NCBI RefSeq assembly: GCF_006716565.1
Contig: NZ_VFPG01000001.1
Span: 248,001 to 312,000, forward strand
Length of the DNA stretch: 64,000 bases
Reading direction: 5' to 3'
Source of the DNA: Nocardia bhagyanarayanae
GTDB taxonomy: Bacteria > Actinomycetota > Actinomycetes > Mycobacteriales > Mycobacteriaceae
Shown here: piece by piece, positions 40,065 to 48,414 of the stretch
How the letters are laid out: each line of letters opens with the position of its first letter
How positions within the stretch are numbered: position 1 is the stretch's first letter
Translations under genes and position numbers: made by a program
Notes under the pieces: generated by a model
What the model saw: only the letters and a program-made list of their open reading frames with translations
Told to the model about the DNA's origin: nothing
The model's database searches: none

Positions 40065-40553
40065 TCACACCGGCCGGTACTCCCGCATCCGCGCACCGCG
40101 CGCGGACGTGTTCAACGCCTCGACGGCCGCGACGAGCGGCGCCAGTTCCGGGTCCGCAGCTGCCTGTCCAAGCGCGCTGGACAGCGCGGCATCGTGGGTG
40201 GGGCGGGCCTGGCCGAGCAGCAACTCACCCTCCGGCGTGACGTCGGTGTAGATGCCGCGCCGGTCGTCCGGGCACAGATAACGCTGCAACAGCCCGCGAT
40301 CCTCGAGCCGGGAGACCAGCCGCGTCGTCGCGCTCTGACTCAGCACCACCGCGTCGGCGACTTGGTTCATCCGCAGATGCCCGCCGGGTCCGTCGTGCTG
40401 GCGACTCAGCACCACCAGCAGCGAGTATTCGCGCACGCTGAGCCCGTGGCCGGACTGCAACGCGCGCTCGATGTGGGCCTCGATCCGATCGTGCAGCAGC
40501 GACAGTGCGTACCAGCCATCGGCGAGACCGGTCAGGGCGGCATCCGCGGTCAT
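40065..40553 (-). CDS. MarR-family transcriptional regulator
   Basis: The 162-residue winged-helix protein has LSVREYSLLVVLSRQ, RMNQVADAVVLSQSATTRLVSRLEDRGLLQR and CPDDRRGIYTDVTPEGELLL, the recognition helix and wing of MarR proteins. The ATG at 40553 gives MTADAALTG. It is divergent from the MFS exporter gene, and the intervening 112 bp contain repeated TGCAATTAT sites, so it most likely represses the exporter. Confidence 0.92.
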   Translation of the reverse strand: MTADAALTGLADGWYALSLLHDRIEAHIERALQSGHGLSVREYSLLVVLSRQHDGPGGHLRMNQVADAVVLSQSATTRLVSRLEDRGLLQRYLCPDDRRGIYTDVTPEGELLLGQARPTHDAALSSALGQAAADPELAPLVAAVEALNTSARGARMREYRPV

Positions 40554-40590
40554 GCCATCAGGATACCCACCTTCCGCAATAGCCCGCGCT

Positions 40591-40616
40591 TGCAATTATC
40601 ACGCGTCTGCAATTAT
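40591..40616. promoter_or_regulatory. Candidate MarR operator: two direct TGCAATTAT repeats
   Basis: TGCAATTAT occurs at 40591-40599 and again at 40608-40616, 17 bp apart, in the gap between the divergent marR and MFS genes. ATTG-rich sequence of this type is typical of MarR targets and stands out against the high-GC background. Confidence 0.55.
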
Positions 40617-40665
40617 TGTTGACGCCTGTAATGCTCAGGCGCAATCTCCTGTGGAGGCTTCATCC

Positions 40666-41856
40666 ATGCCGCTCGCACTGCTCGCCCTGACTCTCGGGGC
40701 CTTCGGTATCGGCACCACCGAATTCGTCGTGGTCGGGCTCCTGCCCGACATCGCCGACACCTACGCGGTGTCGATCCCCACCGCCGGGCTCCTGGTCACC
40801 GGCTACGCACTCGGCGTCGTACTCGGCGCACCGGTGATGACGGGTCTCGGAACCCGCATCGCCCGCAAACGCATGCTGCTCGGCATGCTCGTCCTGCTCG
40901 TCGCTGGAAACGTACTCTCCGCTGTGGCACCGACTTTCGGTGTCATGCTGACCGGGCGGATCGTCGCCTCGCTGGCGCACGGCGCGTTCTTCGGCATCGG
41001 CGCGGTCGTCGCGGGCAGCCTGGTGGCGCCCGACCGCAAGGCCGGTGCGATCGCCATCATGTTCACCGGACTCACCCTCGCCACGGTGGCCGGCGTGCCG
41101 CTGGGCACGCTGATCGGGCAGCAGTTCGGCTGGCGGCTCACCTTCCTGCTCGTCGCGCTGGTCGGACTCGTCGGCCTGGTCGGAGTCGCCGCTCTCGTCC
41201 CGGAACAGCCGGCGCCTCGTGACGCGCGGCTCGTCCACGAATTGGCCGTCTTCCGCAACCCGCAGGTTCTGCTCGCGATGGCGATGACCGTGCTCGGCTT
41301 CGGCGGCGTCTTCGCGGCGATTACCTACCTCGCGCCGATGATGACCGAGGTCACGGGCTATGCGGAGAGCTCGGTCACCTGGCTGCTGGTGCTGTTCGGG
41401 CTCGGCATGTTCGTCGGCAACTTGATCGGCGGCCGCTACGCCGACCGCCACCTCATGCCGATGCTCTACACCGCGCTCGCCGCGTTGGCCGCGGTCCTCG
41501 CGCTCTTCACGCTCACCGCGCACAGCAAGCCGGCCGCCGCGATCACCGTGGTGCTGATCGGCGCGCTCGGTTTCGCCACCGTCCCGCCGCTACAGAAGCG
41601 GGTCCTCGATCAAGCCGCGGGCGCCCCGACTTTGGCCTCGGCGGTGAACATCGGCGCCTTCAATCTGGGCAACGCCCTCGCGGCGTGGCTCGGCGGGCTG
41701 GTCATCGCCGCGGGCTACGGATACACCGCACCGAATTGGGTCGGGGTGGCGCTGGCGGTCAGCGCGCTCGGGCTCGCGGTCGTGTCCGGTGTGCTGGAGC
41801 GCAGGCCAGTTCGGGATGCCGATGATGCGCAGCGGGAGCTCGTCGCCACCCACTGA
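40666..41856 (+). CDS. MFS transporter, DHA1/AraJ type
   Basis: The 396-residue protein has about 12 membrane helices. The first helix reads LALTLGAFGIGTTEFVVVGLLPDIA, typical of the AraJ/YdhP sugar- or drug-efflux group, and the loop 2-3 motif is GTRIARKRMLLG. The ATG at 40666 follows GTGGAGG. Regulation by the divergent MarR protein is likely. Substrate unknown. Confidence 0.92.
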   Translation: MPLALLALTLGAFGIGTTEFVVVGLLPDIADTYAVSIPTAGLLVTGYALGVVLGAPVMTGLGTRIARKRMLLGMLVLLVAGNVLSAVAPTFGVMLTGRIVASLAHGAFFGIGAVVAGSLVAPDRKAGAIAIMFTGLTLATVAGVPLGTLIGQQFGWRLTFLLVALVGLVGLVGVAALVPEQPAPRDARLVHELAVFRNPQVLLAMAMTVLGFGGVFAAITYLAPMMTEVTGYAESSVTWLLVLFGLGMFVGNLIGGRYADRHLMPMLYTALAALAAVLALFTLTAHSKPAAAITVVLIGALGFATVPPLQKRVLDQAAGAPTLASAVNIGAFNLGNALAAWLGGLVIAAGYGYTAPNWVGVALAVSALGLAVVSGVLERRPVRDADDAQRELVATH

Positions 41857-41860
41857 AGCC

Positions 41861-41893
41861 GAACGGGCCCCGGAGTCGCTCCGGGGCCCGTTC
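41861..41893. terminator. Bidirectional terminator between MFS gene and glmS
   Basis: GAACGGGCCCCGGA and its exact complement pair over a 5-nt loop, 14 bp of stem, between convergent genes. Confidence 0.85.
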
Positions 41894-41907
41894 ACATGCT
41901 CTGAGAG

Positions 41908-43788
41908 TTATTCGACCGTCACCGATTTCGCCAGGTTCCGCGGCTTGTCGACGTCGTAACCGCGCTCCTGCGCCACCTCGGCGGCGAAGATCTGCAGCGG
42001 GACAGTCGAGAGCAGCGGCTGGAAAAGCGTTGGCGCCGAGGGGATTTCAATGAGATCGTCGGCGAACGGACGCACCGTGTCGTCGCCCTCCTCCGCGATC
42101 ACGATCGTCCGCGCGCCACGCGCCTGGATCTCGCGGATATTGCTGAGCAGCTTGGAGTGCAGCACCGCGCGACCCTTCGGCGAGGGCATCACCACGATCA
42201 CCGGCAGTCCGTCCTCGATCAGCGCGATCGGGCCGTGCTTGAGCTCGCCGGCGGCGAAGCCCTCGGCGTGCATGTACGCGAGTTCCTTGAGCTTGAGCGC
42301 ACCCTCCAGCGCCACCGGGTAGCCCACGTGGCGGCCGAGGAACAGCACGGTCGGGACGTGCGCCAGTTCCCTCGCGATCGCGCGCACCTGCGGCGCGGTC
42401 TCCAGCACTCGCTCGACCAGCTTCGGCATGGCCTCCAGCTCGCGGAACTCGCGCGCCACCTCGTCGGGGTACTTGGTGCCGCGGGCCTGCGCCAGCGCCA
42501 GACCCACCAGGTAGTTCGCGGCCACCTGAGCCAGGAACGCCTTGGTGGAGGCGACGCCGATCTCGGGACCGGTGCGGGTGTAGAGCACCGCGTCGGACTC
42601 GCGCGGGATCTGCGCGCCGTTGGTGTTGCAGATCGCGAGCACGCGCGCCTTCTGCTCCTTGGCGTGCCGCACCGCCTCCAGCGTGTCGGCGGTCTCACCG
42701 GACTGCGAGATCGCCACGACCAGCGTCGACCGGTCCAGAACCGGGTCGCGGTAGCGGAACTCGCTGGCCAGCTCCACCTCGACGGGCAGGCGCGTCCAAT
42801 GCTCGATCGCGTATTTGGCCAGCAGACCGGCGTGATACGAACTGCCGCACGCCACCACGAAGACCTTGTCGAACTCGCGCAGCTCCTGATCGGCGAGACG
42901 CTGCTCGTCGAGCACGATCCGGCCGCCGGACTCGTCGGTGGTGAAGTGCCCGATCAAGGTGTCGGCGACCGCGGTCGGCTGCTCCTCGATTTCCTTGAGC
43001 ATGAAGTAATCGTGGCCGCCCTTCTCGGCGGCCGCCAGATCCCAGTCGATGGTGAACGGGCGGGTGCGCACTCCGTCCTCGGCGCCGGAGAAGTCGGTGA
43101 CCTTGTAGCTGTCCGAGGTGATCACCACGGCCTGGTCCTGACCGAGCTCGACCGCCTCGCGGGTGTGCTCGATGAACGCGGTGACGTCCGAGGCGATGAA
43201 CATCTCGCCCTTGCCGACGCCGACGACCAGCGGGGTGCTGCGGCGCGCCGCGACGATCACGTCCGGGTGGTCGGCGTGGGTGAACACCAGCGTGAACGCG
43301 CCCTCCAGGCGGCGCAGCACGGCCAGCGCGCTGGCCGGGAAGTCACCGGCGGTCGGCCCGTCGGCGTAGGCGCGGGCCACCAGGTGGACCGCGACCTCGG
43401 TGTCGGTGTCGCTGAGCAGCTCGACGCCCGCGTTCTCCAGCTCGCGCCGCAACGGCGCGAAGTTCTCGATGATGCCGTTGTGCACCACCGCGACCTTGCC
43501 GGAGATGTCGCGGTGCGGGTGCGCGTTGCGGTCGGTCGGCGCGCCGTGCGTCGCCCACCGGGTGTGTCCCATGCCGGTGGTGCCCGCGAAGCCGGCGACC
43601 CCGGTCTCGGCCAGCTCGGCCTCCAGATTGGCCAGCCTGCCCGCCTTGCGCTCGACCGCGAGAGCGCCCGCTCCGTCCAGGATTGCGACGCCCGCGGAGT
43701 CGTACCCGCGATATTCCATGCGGCGCAATGCGTCAACGACGACGCCGAGCGCGTCCCGGTACCCGACGTAGCCAACGATTCCGCACAT
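41908..43788 (-). CDS. glmS: Glutamine-fructose-6-phosphate aminotransferase (isomerising)
   Basis: The 626-residue enzyme makes glucosamine-6-phosphate, the first step to UDP-GlcNAc. The N-terminal glutaminase starts MCGIVGYVG with nucleophile Cys2 and contains TRWATHGAPTDRNAHPH. The two SIS domains follow (ACGSSYHAGLLAKY, SQSGETADTLEA), and the C-terminus ends DKPRNLAKSVTVE. No glmS ribozyme is expected in actinobacteria and none is seen. The glmM gene is 9 kb away on the same strand. Confidence 0.97.
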   Translation of the reverse strand: MCGIVGYVGYRDALGVVVDALRRMEYRGYDSAGVAILDGAGALAVERKAGRLANLEAELAETGVAGFAGTTGMGHTRWATHGAPTDRNAHPHRDISGKVAVVHNGIIENFAPLRRELENAGVELLSDTDTEVAVHLVARAYADGPTAGDFPASALAVLRRLEGAFTLVFTHADHPDVIVAARRSTPLVVGVGKGEMFIASDVTAFIEHTREAVELGQDQAVVITSDSYKVTDFSGAEDGVRTRPFTIDWDLAAAEKGGHDYFMLKEIEEQPTAVADTLIGHFTTDESGGRIVLDEQRLADQELREFDKVFVVACGSSYHAGLLAKYAIEHWTRLPVEVELASEFRYRDPVLDRSTLVVAISQSGETADTLEAVRHAKEQKARVLAICNTNGAQIPRESDAVLYTRTGPEIGVASTKAFLAQVAANYLVGLALAQARGTKYPDEVAREFRELEAMPKLVERVLETAPQVRAIARELAHVPTVLFLGRHVGYPVALEGALKLKELAYMHAEGFAAGELKHGPIALIEDGLPVIVVMPSPKGRAVLHSKLLSNIREIQARGARTIVIAEEGDDTVRPFADDLIEIPSAPTLFQPLLSTVPLQIFAAEVAQERGYDVDKPRNLAKSVTVE

Positions 43789-43824
43789 GGCTCACCAGAG
43801 TACTTATCGGATAACGTTCACGTC

Positions 43825-44679
43825 GTGTCGGCGTCTGTGAAATCGCTACTGAGCACCCTGACCAGCCGCGGCCCGCACCGGGTGCTGCGGGGGAACCTGG
43901 CCATCGCGGGCCAGCCGGGGGTGGTCTACACGCCCGAGAACGGGCTCGGCCTGCCCGCCGTCGCGTTCGGACACGGCTGGCTCACCGGCGTCGCCAACTA
44001 CCGTGAACTGCTCCAACACCTGGCGTCCTGGGGTTTCGTCGTCGCCGCACCCGACACCGAGCGCGGGCCGATTCCGTCACATCTCGGCCTGGCGACCGAC
44101 TTGCTCACCACGCTCGACATCTGCACCGGCGTGCGCCTCGGCGACGGCGAGATCAGCGTGCACCCCGACAAGCTCGCCTTGGTCGGGCACGGCATGGGTG
44201 CGGGCGCCGCCGTCATCGCCGCGGCACAGCGCCGAGTCGCCGCGATCGCCGCCCTCTACCCCGCGCCGACCGCCCCCTCCGCGGAGACCCTCGCTCCCGA
44301 CCTCGACATCCCCGCGCTCGTCGTGGCCGGCGACGACGTTTCCTCCGTCAGCTGCAACGCGCTGTCCCTGACCGCGGCCTGGGGCGGCGAAGCGCTCCTG
44401 CGCACCGTCGACGGCGCCTCCCACAACGGCATCATCGAGGGCCGCCGCGCCCTCGCCGCCCTCGGCGCGAGCAAGCACGAAGCCAAGACGTCCCGCACCA
44501 CCCGCGCCCTCCTCGTCGGCTACCTCAACTACCACGTCCTCGGCGACAAGACCTACAAGCCCTTCGCCGACCCGGAAGCCGCCATCCCCCACACCCAACT
44601 CGTCGACCCGAACGCCCCGCGCGAAGAGGAACGGCCGAAACTCTCTGTCGGCACCCTCGCCCAGTTGCTGCGGAAGTAG
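43825..44679 (+). CDS. Alpha/beta-hydrolase-fold protein with Gly in place of the nucleophile Ser
   Basis: The 284-residue protein resembles the dienelactone-hydrolase/polyester-hydrolase group: VVYTPENGLGLPAVAFGHGWLTG, WGFVVAAPDTERG, a nucleophile elbow ALVGHGMGAGAAV, and the candidate His in DGASHNGIIEG. The elbow is GHGMG where GHSMG is normal; the codons (CAC GGC ATG) are clear. It may therefore be catalytically altered or inactive. The GTG at 43825 is the most likely start, divergent from glmS. The gene ends with a basic tail. Confidence 0.85.
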   Translation: MSASVKSLLSTLTSRGPHRVLRGNLAIAGQPGVVYTPENGLGLPAVAFGHGWLTGVANYRELLQHLASWGFVVAAPDTERGPIPSHLGLATDLLTTLDICTGVRLGDGEISVHPDKLALVGHGMGAGAAVIAAAQRRVAAIAALYPAPTAPSAETLAPDLDIPALVVAGDDVSSVSCNALSLTAAWGGEALLRTVDGASHNGIIEGRRALAALGASKHEAKTSRTTRALLVGYLNYHVLGDKTYKPFADPEAAIPHTQLVDPNAPREEERPKLSVGTLAQLLRK

Positions 44680-44685
44680 CGCGGC

Positions 44686-44808
44686 TCACCCGCAGATCGG
44701 CGCGTCCACCCACCAGTGGTCGATGAGCTGCTCGGCCTTGTAGCCCGTTCGATCGATACCGATCAAGTACCTGGACAGCCGCGGGTCGTCCGGGAAGGTA
44801 GTGAACAC
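44686..44808 (-). CDS. Possible 40-residue small protein
   Basis: A GTG-started frame (VFTTFPDDPRLSRYLIG, ending HWWVDAPICG) lies 13 bp after the coiled-coil gene at 44822, same strand. It has AAGG upstream and GC-rich third positions. It could be a small subunit of the neighbouring type VII set, or the remaining 3' end of a lost gene. No family is recognised. Confidence 0.35.
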   Translation of the reverse strand: MFTTFPDDPRLSRYLIGIDRTGYKAEQLIDHWWVDAPICG

Positions 44809-44821
44809 GTCGCCTTCGGGT

Positions 44822-45208
44822 TCAGATCAACCAACTCTTGCGCCGGTAGTACTCCGACTCGGGGTCATCGTCCTCATCGATCGGTGTGACCACATCCTTC
44901 GATTTGCGCGCCGCGATGGACCGGGCGATCGCCTCCCGCTGCTCCCGTGCCTCCGCCGCGAGTCGTTCCTGCTCGGCACGGGCCTCGACTTCCTGCCGCT
45001 CCTTTTCCTCGGCCTCGGCCTGGGCCTTGGCGATCTCCTCGCCGTGCTCTGCCCAGAACTCCCGCATCGCCGCCGCGGACTGCTCCGCGAGTTCGCGACT
45101 CTTGTCGGCTGTCCTCCGGTTTATATCGATCAAATCTTCGGAGATCGCCGCGGATATCCGACGGCACTCGTCGCCGATCCGGTCCATCTCCTCGGCGTAA
45201 TTCACCAT
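44822..45208 (-). CDS. Coiled-coil hypothetical protein in the type VII cluster
   Basis: The 128-residue protein has an N-terminal helix (MVNYAEEMDRIGDECRRIS), then a long Glu/Ala/Arg/Gln-rich coiled coil (about residues 45-100) and an acidic tail (PIDEDDDPESEYY). Its tail and helical hairpin shape would suit a partner of the ESX-like proteins upstream. No family is recognised. The ATG at 45208 is the first clear start after the preceding gene. Confidence 0.7.
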   Translation of the reverse strand: MVNYAEEMDRIGDECRRISAAISEDLIDINRRTADKSRELAEQSAAAMREFWAEHGEEIAKAQAEAEEKERQEVEARAEQERLAAEAREQREAIARSIAARKSKDVVTPIDEDDDPESEYYRRKSWLI

Positions 45209-45252
45209 GACTGCACTCCTAGCCGTTCCCGATCACACTGCCTGGACCGGAA

Positions 45253-46869
45253 TCACAACGGTCCCGCCTCGGCCAACTGCGCACCGCTGTCGAACGGCTC
45301 CTCCGGTTCCGCGTCCTCTTCCACAACGGGCGCCGGAATCGGCTCCGGCTTGTACTCGCCGTCCTCTTCCCGCTTGGTACTTGGCGGAACCGACGGCGTC
45401 GCACCGGGATTGCCGGTACCGCCCTCGGGATTCTGACCGCCGTCGGCGGGCTTGTCCTCGCCGGGAGGCGGAGTCTCTTCCTCGCCAGGCTTCTGCTCGG
45501 TACCCGTGATGACCGGATTGCCGTTCTCGTCGAACTTCATGCCGTATTCGTGCGATGTGCCGTCGGGATCGGTGGCGACCAGCTTCAACTGTCCGTCGGG
45601 ACCCATTTCGACCGTCAAATGCTTTCCAGCGAGGTCGAACTCGGCCTTCGCCTTGTCGTCCTTGTTCTCCTCGTCGGTCTTCGCGTCCTCTTCCGACTGC
45701 TTCGTGACCTCTTCCAACTGCTCCAATGCCGTGTCGACGCCGTCTTGAATGACGCCGCTCAGCGCGCTGAGGCCCGTGCTCAATCCTGTAGTGAGGGTGC
45801 TTGCCAGCGGAGAGAGCGTGCTCACCAAGCTCGCGAGACCTTCCAACGGGTTGGACGTCGTGGTGTTCGAAGGGTTGGTCGTGTCGTCGTCGGTCGTGTC
45901 GTCCGGCGTGGTGCCCGGGCTGGGACCCGGGCTCGGTCCGGGACTTGGGCCTGGGCTGGGACCCGGACCGGGATTTCCCGGCGAAGGGTTGGTGGTTTTG
46001 GGCGTCCCGGCGGGTCGGGGGTACGACTCCTCGGAAATCTTCTTCACCGCGTTGATAATCAGATCGTATGCCTCGGTGACCTTGAGATCCGTCTGATTAC
46101 AGGCTTCGAGGAATTTTGTTGTTTTCGCTGCGTAGTCCGGCTTGAAGACGTTGTCCAGCCAGTGTTTACATCTGTCTTTGATCATCTGCTCGTATGGCGA
46201 GCCCGGGAAGATCACGCCGCCCATGAATTGATTTGTGACGTAACCCTTGAAACCGTCTTTGACCCCTTCCAGCATGTCCGGGAAGATGCGCACGACCTTA
46301 TTGGCTTCGCTGTCCCCGGACCAAGTGTTGGTCCACGAGACACCCTGCGCACCCGAGATGATCGCGTCGATATCTTCGGCCGTCTTGCCGTCGATCCTCA
46401 CGTGTTCGCCGTGCTCCAAGATCTGGAGAACCTGGTCCGACTTGATTTTGACGGCCAAACGAAGGCTCTGCGGAGCCTTTTCGAAGGCCCCGAGAATTTC
46501 CTGCGCGACCTTGGCGTCTGCTTCGGCCAACCTGAGTTGAGTCGACATCATCGTCAGCGCCGCGGTTGCCGCGTCACCCTGCCATGCCTGCGCGATGCTC
46601 TGCGACGTCTTCGATTGCGCACCGTACTGTTCTTGCATCGCCGTGACAACCTCTTTCAAGGCGTCGACCGTATGCGTGAGCTTGTCCTCGTTCAGACCGT
46701 TCTGCTCGTAATACCGCTTGTGCAACTCTTCGTAGCCCTGCAGGCTGCTGGGCAAATCACCGAAAGCACGCTTATAACGCGGCTCGAATTCTTCGAAGTA
46801 CAGCAGCATCTTCGATCCGTAATCCAGCAACTGAGCGATAGTGCTGGACACGGGAGCATCGGAAGTCAT
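45253..46869 (-). CDS. Large WXG-like putative type VII secretion substrate
   Basis: The 538-residue protein has a helical N-terminal ~280 residues with a WxG motif in QAWQGDAA (Trp 96, Gly 98). A repetitive Gly-Pro-Ser segment (about residues 290-320) and an acidic Thr/Asp stretch follow, and then a small C-terminal domain (LTVEMGPDGQLKLVATDPDG, EYGMKFDENGNPVITG) with a further Pro/Glu-rich tail. The domain layout (ESX-like helical head, flexible linker, C-terminal effector-like module) is typical of large T7SS substrates. It is 16 bp downstream of an EspC-like gene, so the two form an operon. Confidence 0.7.
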   Translation of the reverse strand: MTSDAPVSSTIAQLLDYGSKMLLYFEEFEPRYKRAFGDLPSSLQGYEELHKRYYEQNGLNEDKLTHTVDALKEVVTAMQEQYGAQSKTSQSIAQAWQGDAATAALTMMSTQLRLAEADAKVAQEILGAFEKAPQSLRLAVKIKSDQVLQILEHGEHVRIDGKTAEDIDAIISGAQGVSWTNTWSGDSEANKVVRIFPDMLEGVKDGFKGYVTNQFMGGVIFPGSPYEQMIKDRCKHWLDNVFKPDYAAKTTKFLEACNQTDLKVTEAYDLIINAVKKISEESYPRPAGTPKTTNPSPGNPGPGPSPGPSPGPSPGPSPGTTPDDTTDDDTTNPSNTTTSNPLEGLASLVSTLSPLASTLTTGLSTGLSALSGVIQDGVDTALEQLEEVTKQSEEDAKTDEENKDDKAKAEFDLAGKHLTVEMGPDGQLKLVATDPDGTSHEYGMKFDENGNPVITGTEQKPGEEETPPPGEDKPADGGQNPEGGTGNPGATPSVPPSTKREEDGEYKPEPIPAPVVEEDAEPEEPFDSGAQLAEAGPL

Positions 46870-46884
46870 TCTTCGGTCCCCCGG

Positions 46885-47196
46885 TCACTTGTTGTTCAGT
46901 TCGCTGGCGCGCTGTTCGTCCACGGTGGAGTAACTGACCACCGCCGCGCCGATGACGTCCGCGGTAGCGCCGCTCGCATTGGACCAGTCGTCGATGCGCT
47001 GACGCAGCGCTTCGAGCCCGCTCTGGATGTCTTTGCCTTTGCTTTGGTATTTCGTTCCGGCGTCGCCAGGCCCGAAGAGGTTGTCGCTGATCTTCTTGAT
47101 CTGATTCTTGACGACGTCGGTCGACGCCTGAAGCTCGTTGCTCAACCTGCCGAGCTCACCGGTCTTGACACCAAGCGTGTTGCTCGTGTTGGTCAT
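46885..47196 (-). CDS. EspC-like small type VII secretion protein
   Basis: The 103-residue protein is a helix-turn-helix of EspC/DUF2580-type size. It has a long first helix (TGELGRLSNELQASTDVVKNQ), a turn, and a second helix with a Trp (RIDDWSNASG). The C-terminal region carries YSTVD (Tyr 89, Asp 93), which fits the YxxxD/E export signal of type VII secretion. It is first in an operon with the large WXG-like protein. No secretion machinery genes are in the window. Confidence 0.78.
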   Translation of the reverse strand: MTNTSNTLGVKTGELGRLSNELQASTDVVKNQIKKISDNLFGPGDAGTKYQSKGKDIQSGLEALRQRIDDWSNASGATADVIGAAVVSYSTVDEQRASELNNK

Positions 47197-47411
47197 CAGT
47201 ACGGGGCCCCTCCGTAGTCGCTTCGTCCGATCCCCAGCTCGGAACCCTAGGTAACCAACCTAGGCACGCCGAGTATCGCCATACCTTGTTCGACGCGCTT
47301 GGCCTGCACTCGGTTCCATCGGATCCACGCGATTCGCCGCAGTCGTACCGAGAAACCTACTGGGCGGGGCGGCGCGGCTCAATCGGGGCCGTTGTGCGTG
47401 GACGCAGGTTC

Positions 47412-47442
47412 CGATGATCCGCACATGATGTGCGGATCATCG
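47412..47442. repeat. 31-bp palindrome upstream of the type VII operon
   Basis: Two 15-bp arms (CGATGATCCGCACAT and its complement) flank a single central base. It lies between the DUF6802 gene and the ESX-like operon, both on the minus strand. It may be the terminator of the DUF6802 gene or an operator for the downstream operon. Confidence 0.75.
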
Positions 47443-47576
47443 CAGCCTGCGGCCTTGTTCACCCCTCGGAGGGGTCGGCGTTCGGGGGCCGTATGAGCGT
47501 GAGTGTAGTTGGGCGGTGGTAGCTTTCGGGAGTTTGTGGCGGGTGGCTTCGGCAGCGCACCCGCCGCGAACGTCGG

Positions 47577-47885
47577 CTACTCGCCGATCTTTCCCTGGTC
47601 GGTGCGGATCCATTCGGAGGAGCCGTCGGGGTGGCGGTGGAACTCCCAGGCGGCGTAGTCGCCGTCTTTTTCGACGACGGTGACGTGGTCGGCGAGGCCG
47701 TCGTGGTCGTAGTCGGTCCAGACCTGCATGGCGTCGTCGCCCTGGGTGGTGATGGAGTCCAGGATGCCGTCGGCGTTGATGTCCTGGGTGGGCTGGTTCA
47801 GTTCGACAGCCCCGAGGCCGTCCAAGGGGGTGGACGCGTCGATGTCGGGTAGATCCATGCCCGGGAACTCGCCGGACGTGATCAT
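47577..47885 (-). CDS. DUF6802 family protein
   Basis: The 102-residue acidic protein contains NADGILDSITTQGDD and WTDYDHDGLADHVTVVEKDGDYAAWEF, repeated Asp-rich loops reminiscent of FG-GAP/VCBS-type calcium-binding turns. This matches a small conserved family in Nocardia and Rhodococcus named DUF6802 (from memory). No signal peptide. It lies between the ESX-like operon and a small PspC protein. Confidence 0.8.
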   Translation of the reverse strand: MITSGEFPGMDLPDIDASTPLDGLGAVELNQPTQDINADGILDSITTQGDDAMQVWTDYDHDGLADHVTVVEKDGDYAAWEFHRHPDGSSEWIRTDQGKIGE

Positions 47886-47999
47886 GGCTCCTCCTCGGAC
47901 GGGACTCGTGCGATGGTGCGGAACTCCGGCAGGCGCGCGGAATCACCCCATCCTGTCATCCACGAGTCCCTGGCGCAGCCCCCGACCCGGTCACGGTGA

Positions 48000-48191
48000 T
48001 CACTTTTTCGGAATCACCAGCCACAGAACGAGGTACAGGATGAACTGCGGGCCGGGCAGCAGGCAGGACAGGACGAACAGCAGCCGGACGATGCCGGCGT
48101 TCCAGCCGAAGTACTGTGCGATGCCGCCGCAGACTCCGGCGATCCACTTGTCGTGGGAGGTGCGGGTGAGGCGGCGGACGGGTGCGGTCAT
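48000..48191 (-). CDS. Small PspC-domain membrane protein
   Basis: The 63-residue protein is essentially one PspC domain: TSHDKWIAGVCGGIAQYFGWNAGIVRLLFVLSCLLPGPQFILYLVLWLVIPKK, read in two parts as the conserved GVCGGIA turn and two hydrophobic segments. The ATG at 48191 follows AGAGGGAAA. It is the third PspC-containing gene in the window. Confidence 0.88.
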   Translation of the reverse strand: MTAPVRRLTRTSHDKWIAGVCGGIAQYFGWNAGIVRLLFVLSCLLPGPQFILYLVLWLVIPKK

Positions 48192-48414
48192 CGGATTTCC
48201 CTCTCTGGTGTCGATCGCTGTGCCATCCACTCTCCGCGTGCGGGTGCTCGCGCACATCGGTCCGTCGACCCATCGCGACCCTGATTTCCGTGCGCCTCCA
48301 CTCAGGGTGAAACCCCGAGCGGGGGCGCGGTTCCGGTTCGCCCGGACTCCGAGGGCGTCCTTTCGAGTGCGGCCCCGTGCGGCGGGCCGACGCGAACACG
48401 GCAGACTTCTCCCT

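Noticed and set aside
41700..43830. glmS ribozyme or other riboswitch near glmS
   Set aside because: No matching conserved core was seen; glmS ribozymes are a Firmicutes feature.
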